The position numbers were made by a program, and so were the translations under genes. 5,211 nt of DNA. Origin: an uncultured Lachnospira sp. Its GTDB lineage: Bacteria > Bacillota > Clostridia > Lachnospirales > Lachnospiraceae. This document shows, in pieces, positions 1 through 5,211 of this stretch. A model generated the notes under the pieces. That model saw only the letters and a list, made by a program, of their open reading frames with translations. It ran no database searches and was not told the DNA's origin. The DNA lies in the NCBI GenBank assembly GCA_910585095.1, contig CAJUBU010000038.1:1-5211 (forward strand), written 5' to 3'. How positions within the stretch are numbered: position 1 is the first letter of the stretch; every line of letters begins with the position of its first letter.

Positions 1-494
1 TGCTGATACTTATAAAAATATCTTGTAAATGGAATCTCTGCCCCTGTCTTTACCACTGGATTCTTTGCACTCAAATTCTCCTCAAAGAACCATTTCGCAT
101 CAGGAATATGCGGCAATACTTCTTTTTCCATATAATCATCAATATCTATTTCATAAGGCACAATTTCTGTATCCTTTGTTGCCGTATCATAGAGAATATT
201 GCCTTTTTTATCTTTCTGAATATCAGCTTCCTTATCAATAACGGAAAGACCATTTACAACTTTCTCAACTATCTTCTTTAACATCTTTGCATCATCAAAA
301 CACTGTTCAAGGAGTTTTATAATAACAGGCATAAATGATTCTGGATTCATATATATAGCATCAGAAATAGCCCCATTCAACGCATCAACAATAGCATCAT
401 AAACAGGTTTATTCTTTTTAAAATTTTCTAATTTCGTTTTATCCTTTCCGCTTAGTTCATCAGCATTTTCCAATTCATCAACCTTTGCTTCGTC
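1..494 (-). pseudogene. hsdM: hsdM C-terminal remnant, in frame after a TAG stop (runs off left edge)
   Basis: Directly after the TAG at 495-497, the same minus-strand frame stays open for 164 codons to the window edge. It begins DEAKVDELENADELSG. Further on it contains KNKPVYDAIVDALN, IDKEADIQKDKKGNILYDT, DIDDYMEKEVLPHIPDAKW and, at about 3-50, KTGAEIPFTRYFYKYQ. From my memory of the long HsdM family, EVLPHIPDA followed by G-EIPFTR-FYKY is the hallmark of its C-terminal end, the region that helps hold HsdM to HsdS. The segment has no good start: its first in-frame ATG, near 346, has no Shine-Dalgarno sequence. It is therefore not a separate gene but the tail of the hsdM interrupted at 495. 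The last few dozen residues probably lie beyond position 1. The intact reading frame suggests the break is recent, or that the stop is sometimes read through. Confidence 0.8.
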
Positions 495-2018
495 CTACAA
501 AAATGACAATGCTCCGCCAGACAGCATTGCATCAATTCTATCTCTCGTAATGGCATAACTTCTTTGAAGTGGCTGCATAACAGCATACTCACGGTACATA
601 AACTCTGTATTGTTATATATCTTGCAGTATTCATTTTCTGTGAAATCGGCATAAAGTTTTGTAATGGCAACTCTATCCTCTGGGGTGATTTCATTTCTCT
701 TATTTCCAAGAGATTTCCTCAATGCATGTTTAAAAGATGACGCATCTATAAGCTGTATCTTGCCTTTCCTTTCTTTGCGCTTGTTTTTGGAAAGAACCCA
801 AATATATGTAGCAATGCCAGTGTTGTAAAACATATCTGTCGGCAACTGGATAATCGCTTCAATATAATCATTTTCGAGCAGCCATCTTCTTATTTGAGAT
901 TCACCAGAGGAAGTACCACCACTGAATAAAGGAGAACCATTCTCAATGATTGCCGCACGTCCACAATTATCATCCAACTTATTCATGGCCGACTGAATAA
1001 ATAATAGCTGCATGTCACCAGAGCCAGGCGTTCCAGCGGGGAAACGTCCTCTTTCGCCCTTTAGAGCTTCGGCCTTAACAGCTTCTTCGTCACCCTCTGG
1101 CGCATCCTTACCGCCCCATGGCTGTCCAAACGGTGGATTTTCAAGTATAAATCTCATTTTCGTATCAGGGAAACAATCCGCCTGCATGGTATCTTGTAAT
1201 CTAACATTATCAGCGTTCTGCCCACGGATAAGCATTTCAGCAAGACACATCGCATAACTCTCTGGATTCACTTCCTGAGAGAATAATCTGATATCCGCCG
1301 TAGAATTGAAACGCTTGATATAGTTATTGGCAGTAGATAACATTCCACCTGTTCCCGCCGCTTGGTCAAGGATTGTGATAATTTTTCCATCGTCAAAGAT
1401 GTCATCACAACCTTCAGCAAGGATAATTGAAACCATAACCTTAATAATATCCCTACCAGTGTAATGGTCGCCAGCTTCGGCATTTTCTGAAAACTTCCTG
1501 ATAAGTTCCTCAAAGATATATCCCATTTTCATGTTGTCGGTAGTCTCTGGGTCTAAGTCTAACTCGCTGAATGCTTTAACGACAGAAAGCAGTCTGTTAT
1601 GCTTGTCCATCTTATCAATCTGCTTATCAAATTCTAAATTTCTGATTATATCTTGGATATTCGCTGAAAATCCATTGATATAGCTTTTAAAATTAGCAGC
1701 AAGATGGTCAGCATCGTTCAGCAGCTCTGCTAATGTAAATTCGCTTGTATTGTAGAACTGATGACCAGATATTTTATACATCGCCTTTGCTGGGTATGTA
1801 GGCATCTTCTTAAACTGTTCCACAACAACATCTTTTGTCTTTGCCAATGCACACTCAAATCTTCTGATAATAACCATAGGAATGATTACATCTTTATATT
1901 TATCGCTCTGGTATGGCCCTCTTAGCTTATTCGCAATAGACCATATGAAATTCACTTCTGATGATACATCTATCGGTGAATCGTCCCACATTGCATCAAT
2001 TTTTTTAATATCCGCCAT
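495..2018 (-). CDS. hsdM: Type I restriction-modification system modification subunit HsdM (N6-adenine methyltransferase), truncated by TAG
   Basis: HsdM transfers a methyl group from S-adenosylmethionine to adenine N6 within sites chosen by HsdS. Two HsdM and one HsdS make the methylase, and HsdR adds restriction. The 507-residue product has an alpha-helical HsdM_N region (about residues 15-165), then the catalytic domain. GYIFEELIRKFSENA and GDHYTGRD (166-190) lead into SAM motif I DQAAGTGGM (218-226). FSQEVNPESYA follows at 246-256, catalytic motif IV NPPF at 294-297, and LPTDMFYNTGIATYIWVL at 392-409. Motif I carries Gln and Ala where many relatives have DPACG; from memory DxAAGTGG variants occur in this long subfamily, so this is not a defect. 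The ATG start is supported by GGAGGAG nine bases upstream and its own promoter. The protein ends at an in-frame TAG after ALSFL, but the frame continues with typical HsdM C-terminal sequence. The intact form would exceed 672 residues. Catalytic residues survive; assembly with HsdS is probably damaged. hsdS and hsdR are not visible. Confidence 0.93.
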   Translation of the reverse strand: MADIKKIDAMWDDSPIDVSSEVNFIWSIANKLRGPYQSDKYKDVIIPMVIIRRFECALAKTKDVVVEQFKKMPTYPAKAMYKISGHQFYNTSEFTLAELLNDADHLAANFKSYINGFSANIQDIIRNLEFDKQIDKMDKHNRLLSVVKAFSELDLDPETTDNMKMGYIFEELIRKFSENAEAGDHYTGRDIIKVMVSIILAEGCDDIFDDGKIITILDQAAGTGGMLSTANNYIKRFNSTADIRLFSQEVNPESYAMCLAEMLIRGQNADNVRLQDTMQADCFPDTKMRFILENPPFGQPWGGKDAPEGDEEAVKAEALKGERGRFPAGTPGSGDMQLLFIQSAMNKLDDNCGRAAIIENGSPLFSGGTSSGESQIRRWLLENDYIEAIIQLPTDMFYNTGIATYIWVLSKNKRKERKGKIQLIDASSFKHALRKSLGNKRNEITPEDRVAITKLYADFTENEYCKIYNNTEFMYREYAVMQPLQRSYAITRDRIDAMLSGGALSFL

Positions 2019-2027
2019 CTTTATTTT

Positions 2028-2034
2028 CTCCTCC
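2028..2034 (-). promoter_or_regulatory. Strong Shine-Dalgarno site of hsdM
   Basis: On the minus strand GGAGGAG ends nine bases before the ATG at 2018-2016. This is a near-perfect match to the 3' end of 16S rRNA with good spacing. It fixes the start of hsdM, and shows that translation initiation was not what degraded in this gene. Confidence 0.9.
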
Positions 2035-2064
2035 GTTTACACGTTCTATATAATTCTTGCGCCT

Positions 2065-2093
2065 ATTATACTCTAAAATGGTGGCAAATTCAA
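2065..2093 (-). promoter_or_regulatory. Predicted sigma-A type promoter of hsdM
   Basis: On the minus strand the -35 hexamer TTGAAT (2093-2088) is followed by a 17-base spacer and a perfect -10 hexamer TATAAT (2070-2065). Transcription should start near 2058, leaving a leader of about 40 bases before the ATG. The promoter lies downstream of the surface gene's terminator, so hsdM is probably transcribed independently. The -35 box matches consensus at four of six positions. There is no experimental support. Confidence 0.8.
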
Positions 2094-2121
2094 TATTTAT
2101 ATTGAAATATCAATATAAATA
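2094..2121. repeat. Perfect 12-bp inverted repeat abutting the hsdM -35 box (candidate operator)
   Basis: The arms TATTTATATTGA (2094-2105) and TCAATATAAATA (2110-2121) are exact reverse complements, separated by AATA. The repeat ends on the base next to the -35 hexamer, where a dimeric helix-turn-helix repressor or activator would typically bind. It has only two G-C pairs and no following T-tract, so it is not a terminator. The symmetry is directly seen; the role as a protein-binding site is inferred from length and position. No regulator gene is visible in the window. Confidence 0.6.
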
Positions 2122-2150
2122 GATATGCAATCACTCCTTTTGTTTACAGC

Positions 2151-2182
2151 AAAAAAGACCTGCCATATTTCAGGCAAGCCTT
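2151..2182 (-). terminator. Rho-independent terminator of the surface protein gene
   Basis: On the minus strand AAGGCTTGCC (2182-2173), loop TGAAATAT and GGCAGGTCTT (2164-2155) form a 10-pair stem including two G-U pairs. TTTT follows directly (2154-2151), after the two Ts that close the stem. It begins 13 bases after the TAA of the large upstream gene. The plus-strand orientation lacks a T-tract, so it works for minus-strand transcripts only. Its closeness to the stop shows that the gene's C-terminus is natural rather than cut short. Confidence 0.88.
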
Positions 2183-2195
2183 ATTGTGTAAGTCT

Positions 2196-5100
2196 TTATG
2201 TTGTCGGATTGAATAGATTTTTCACATCATGCTTGTTATCATAGAATCTCTCTTCGTCAGTCTTATTGGTAATATCAATATTCGCTGTTACGCCAGCTTC
2301 AACTGATGCATTGATGATGATAATGTAATCACCATCTGCTTCCTCAAATTCAATCCCATCTATGGACTCATTGAGTGCCATACTGACAAATTTGAACCAA
2401 ATATCATCAAGCTCCTTGATGATATATGTACCTATGGGCACATTATTTACTGTAAATCCATCTTTGTTATTTACAGTTCCCTTAATAATGTCTCCTGTGT
2501 TTTGATTCTCTAATGTGATGAAGAAGTTGTAACTATCATCTTTATTTAGTTTTAGCTTTTCAAATGCCTCATTTTCAGAAGATATTATCTTATTGAAGTG
2601 AAGATTTACTTCTTTATCTTCTACAGAGTTTGGTAAGGATACTTTAACAATATTTGAATTTATTCCAGTGATAAAGTCTACTGGTTTATCATAATCATCT
2701 AAAGCGTTCCATTGAGTTCTGCAACCATTATAAGCTAGTGTAGTAATATTTTCATCTGCTGGCGATTTCATCTTAATTAGTATATATGTCAATGAATTGG
2801 CTGGCAGCTTCGCTGGATTGCCTTCAGAATCTAGGTATTCAAAAGCTAATGATTTAACTTTGGTTCTATCAACAGCTTCGCTGTATTCTTTCCATGAGTT
2901 ATCATCTGAAAGATTTCCAGCTTTTATGTCATCTGAATAATATACTTTTACCTTATATCCTTTTGATTCAGCATATGAAGTATCTACTCCTAAAAATTCG
3001 CCATTCCAGTGTTTTTTAGAACCATAAGCAGGTACTATATCACCATCAGGATTTTGAGCATATTCTTCTATCGAATCATAAATAACAAGGTTGGTAATAT
3101 CATTTTGTCCTGTTCTCACTCTTAATTTATATTCATATTCAGAATCATATGAACTTTTAACAGTTCCAGTGGAATAATTGCTCTGGTCTGTTTTTACAGA
3201 TTTTTGTACATCTTGATGTGTAGAAATAACAGACATAATTGTTGCAGTTCCTTTTGAATATGATAATTTATCTTTTGTATCTCCATCCCCATCAATGTCT
3301 ATTGCATCTATATCATATACCCCATTATCAATAACATCATTCCTAAATTTAATTCCATTTTGCTTGTATAATTTATCCACATAACAATAATTTGTCCATA
3401 CATTACCATACTCTAAAAAGCTATCATATGTAACATAAGAATCATATGTGTAATTAAAAGTTACGGCTCCTTGGTTTTGAGTTATATATATAGGTTTTTG
3501 GAAAGTGCATTTTATATTTATTTTCGTTCTTCCTGTATTTTTCCAATTATCCGTTATTGTTATTTCATGGATTGGATTGATATATGAAATTATTTCTTTA
3601 TTGTTTATCAAGTTTCCATCTAAATCATAGATAGAAACAGTTGTTCCATTGCTGATATACTTAGTGGAAAAGCTATTAGCTATTTCTTTTTCTGTAGATA
3701 TTAATTTCATATCATATGGTAACAAATCATATAATTCAAATCCTTGCAATGCATACGATTTATCATATTGTTCAATATATTTTTTATCTATAACACCGCT
3801 CGAACCATAGTCTGGCCTTAAATTTGCACCAATAGAGAAAGGAATTATAAATTGTTTTTTATTTTCATCTTGAATAATTTGTCCACTATTTTTTGTTGCT
3901 GTTATTTTATTTGATGGTTGCAATACATTATAATATTCCCATTTATAATTTGCAGTGCCTCTTTGAAGATATACACCATATATATCTTTATCATATTGTG
4001 CAATTTCCTCTTTGGTTAAAAGATTATTATATGAATCAATTTGGGGTTCATTTTGCATTATAAAATTTCCATCATCATCTTTAATGAAAACTTGCAAATA
4101 ATCAAAATTGTATATATATCCAGTTTCTGGAATATCTGATTTTATTAAGACAGTTTTTGCTTCTATAAGTCCTGGTACACGTCCTGGCGTTGAGTTTGAT
4201 GATTGTGCTGTTAATGATTCTTCCATGTCATGAACCACGAAATAAAATGAAACAACACCATCTTTTTCACTAAACTTCCAATTTTTATATTTATTTTTAA
4301 AAGATTCATATAAAATATAATCGTTTTTATCTTTATATCTTATATAAAGTTGGCAATCATATTTATCATCTAAAATCTTTTGGCCGTTTCCATTTATAAA
4401 ACGGCCTGAGTTAAATGTAATATTATCAAAATAATATTCATTGTCCCTCAATTTTTTATAGCTACTATCTTGAGAAGTACAAAATAAAATATCATCTCCA
4501 ATTTTTATTGTCATTTTTTTCCCAGTATAAATTGCTGTGGGGTTTATGTACCATTTAGCATAGTTGATTCCATTTTGATTGATGATATCTTGATATCTTA
4601 ATTTGCTAAAGTCATATGGGTATTTTTTTATACCATACAAGTCACCACTATACATAAATTCAAAATCAGCTAAATTAATACTTAATTGTGTTGTATTTAA
4701 AAGTTCGTGATGTTGTTTATTTTGATACTTTCCGTATAATTCAACTTCATTTGTTATATTAAGATTTCCATTCTCTTCATTGTATTCAGATTTTGGATAG
4801 CCAACATATATATATTCATAAGTATTATATAAAGTATATGGGAAAACAGGTGCTGATATTTGGTATTCCCATTTATCATTAGGAGAAAGCAACTCAAAGT
4901 TTGAATTATAAACAATTATCCCTTTGGGAAATACCCATTTATAAAATCCATTATACGCTTGAATTGTATAAAAATTTATTCTATTTTCCAAAACATTATT
5001 ATGAGATATTCTATATTTAACCCATATGTATTCAGATGAATTCGATGGTAGTCCGTCATATGAATTTAACTTTAAAGCCTGTTCGTAAACATTATATTGT

Positions 5101-5211
5101 GTTCTTTTCCATGGATGCATATATTTTCTGTAATAGTTAAAAATTGCTTCATTACTATATATTTCTTTATTTTTTATTTCTAATTCATTATATTTTATTT
5201 GTGCTTTTAAT
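2196..5211 (-). CDS. Large secreted or surface-type protein with C-terminal prealbumin-like (Cna-B/SpaA-like) domain, 5' partial
   Basis: The frame is open from the right edge to TAA at 2198-2196, giving 1004 complete codons. The ATG at 5120-5118 is probably internal: 30 open codons precede it in frame, and no ribosome binding site lies in front of it. The true start and any signal peptide are outside the window. The sequence is rich in Tyr, Asn, Asp and Lys, with alternating beta-strand patterns and no long hydrophobic segment, as in extracellular beta-sandwich proteins. From the right: a poorly recognisable region with WEY/WVF-type strands (about 5100-3400); an acidic DIDAIDIDGDGD loop near 3282-3317 that could bind calcium; a module from YKLRVRTGQ to VKVSLPN (about 3145-2635) resembling ones I recall from gut Firmicutes surface proteins; and a final prealbumin-like domain (about 2625-2240). 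That last domain has Lys in FNKII, Glu in YIIKEL and Asn in DITNK, placed as in self-crosslinking isopeptide domains. There is no LPXTG or membrane anchor at the C-terminus. Adhesion to host or matrix is only a guess. Confidence 0.85.
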   Translation of the reverse strand, partial: LKAQIKYNELEIKNKEIYSNEAIFNYYRKYMHPWKRTQYNVYEQALKLNSYDGLPSNSSEYIWVKYRISHNNVLENRINFYTIQAYNGFYKWVFPKGIIVYNSNFELLSPNDKWEYQISAPVFPYTLYNTYEYIYVGYPKSEYNEENGNLNITNEVELYGKYQNKQHHELLNTTQLSINLADFEFMYSGDLYGIKKYPYDFSKLRYQDIINQNGINYAKWYINPTAIYTGKKMTIKIGDDILFCTSQDSSYKKLRDNEYYFDNITFNSGRFINGNGQKILDDKYDCQLYIRYKDKNDYILYESFKNKYKNWKFSEKDGVVSFYFVVHDMEESLTAQSSNSTPGRVPGLIEAKTVLIKSDIPETGYIYNFDYLQVFIKDDDGNFIMQNEPQIDSYNNLLTKEEIAQYDKDIYGVYLQRGTANYKWEYYNVLQPSNKITATKNSGQIIQDENKKQFIIPFSIGANLRPDYGSSGVIDKKYIEQYDKSYALQGFELYDLLPYDMKLISTEKEIANSFSTKYISNGTTVSIYDLDGNLINNKEIISYINPIHEITITDNWKNTGRTKINIKCTFQKPIYITQNQGAVTFNYTYDSYVTYDSFLEYGNVWTNYCYVDKLYKQNGIKFRNDVIDNGVYDIDAIDIDGDGDTKDKLSYSKGTATIMSVISTHQDVQKSVKTDQSNYSTGTVKSSYDSEYEYKLRVRTGQNDITNLVIYDSIEEYAQNPDGDIVPAYGSKKHWNGEFLGVDTSYAESKGYKVKVYYSDDIKAGNLSDDNSWKEYSEAVDRTKVKSLAFEYLDSEGNPAKLPANSLTYILIKMKSPADENITTLAYNGCRTQWNALDDYDKPVDFITGINSNIVKVSLPNSVEDKEVNLHFNKIISSENEAFEKLKLNKDDSYNFFITLENQNTGDIIKGTVNNKDGFTVNNVPIGTYIIKELDDIWFKFVSMALNESIDGIEFEEADGDYIIIINASVEAGVTANIDITNKTDEERFYDNKHDVKNLFNPTT

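Noticed and set aside
29..241. Plus-strand open frame of 70 codons
   Set aside because: It lies antisense to the clearly recognisable HsdM C-terminal frame, has no convincing ribosome binding site, and its product is low-complexity Leu/Tyr/Pro/Ser text.
495..497. TAG reassigned to an amino acid throughout the genome
   Set aside because: About 1,670 other codons in the two long frames contain no in-frame TAG, which would be unexpected if TAG were a routine sense codon. A single nonsense change or a rare suppression event fits better.
495..510. Phase-variable simple repeat next to the hsdM stop
   Set aside because: There are only five adenines in a row at 499-503, too short for a typical slippage tract, and the frame does not change across the stop.
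452..709. Minus-strand open frame of 85 codons overlapping the hsdM stop
   Set aside because: It is a shifted frame within hsdM. It was considered as a frameshifted continuation, but the HsdM tail resumes in the original frame, so no shift is needed.
1012..1257. Plus-strand open frame of 81 codons
   Set aside because: It is antisense to the catalytic core of hsdM, including the NPPF motif, and is a by-product of locally higher G+C there.
1268..1513. Minus-strand open frame of 81 codons
   Set aside because: It lies in a shifted frame entirely inside the conserved SAM-binding part of hsdM.
1882..2076. Plus-strand open frame of 64 codons with a hydrophobic product
   Set aside because: It is antisense to the start of hsdM, its ribosome binding site and part of its promoter. 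The hydrophobic look comes from complementing Lys/Asp-rich codons.
2035..2148. Two copies of GTTTACA (2035-2041 and 2142-2148) flanking the hsdM promoter region
   Set aside because: A 7-base match in AT-rich DNA is not significant, and neither copy lines up with other regulatory elements.
5118..5120. ATG as the true start of the large surface gene
   Set aside because: The frame is open for 30 more codons to the window edge, and there is no Shine-Dalgarno sequence upstream of the ATG.

Overview
The window looks like chromosomal DNA from a low-to-moderate GC Gram-positive bacterium. A gut-type clostridium (Lachnospiraceae-like) is the best guess. The reasons are AT-rich codon use, a textbook GGAGGAG ribosome binding site, a sigma-A type promoter, a classic intrinsic terminator, and proteins that resemble, from memory, gut Firmicutes families. 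No database search was possible. Every supportable gene lies on the minus strand, so the reading order is right to left.

Right part (5211 to 2196): the 3' portion of one very large gene for a probable secreted or surface beta-rich protein. The frame is open to the window edge, so its true start and any signal peptide lie outside. It ends in a prealbumin-like (Cna-B/SpaA-like) domain with a plausible Lys-Glu-Asn isopeptide triad, but has no LPXTG motif and no terminal membrane segment. A strong rho-independent terminator sits 13 bases after the stop.

Middle (2195 to 2019): a compact regulatory region. It holds the upstream gene's terminator, a perfect 12-bp inverted repeat with a 4-base spacer, a promoter (TTGAAT, 17 bases, TATAAT) directly abutting that repeat, and a strong ribosome binding site.

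Left part (2018 to 1): hsdM, the modification subunit of a type I restriction-modification system. All N-terminal and catalytic parts are present, but an in-frame TAG interrupts the gene at 495-497. The same frame then continues without another stop to the left edge, and its translation looks like the normal HsdM C-terminal region. The simplest reading is a nonsense mutation that removes the C-terminal region, leaving a probably inactive or crippled methyltransferase. hsdS and hsdR are not in the window.

The surface protein gene and hsdM appear to be separate transcription units. Nothing in the sequence shows a functional link, beyond both being typical of variable, accessory regions. I found no tRNA, rRNA, CRISPR array, insertion sequence or integrase.
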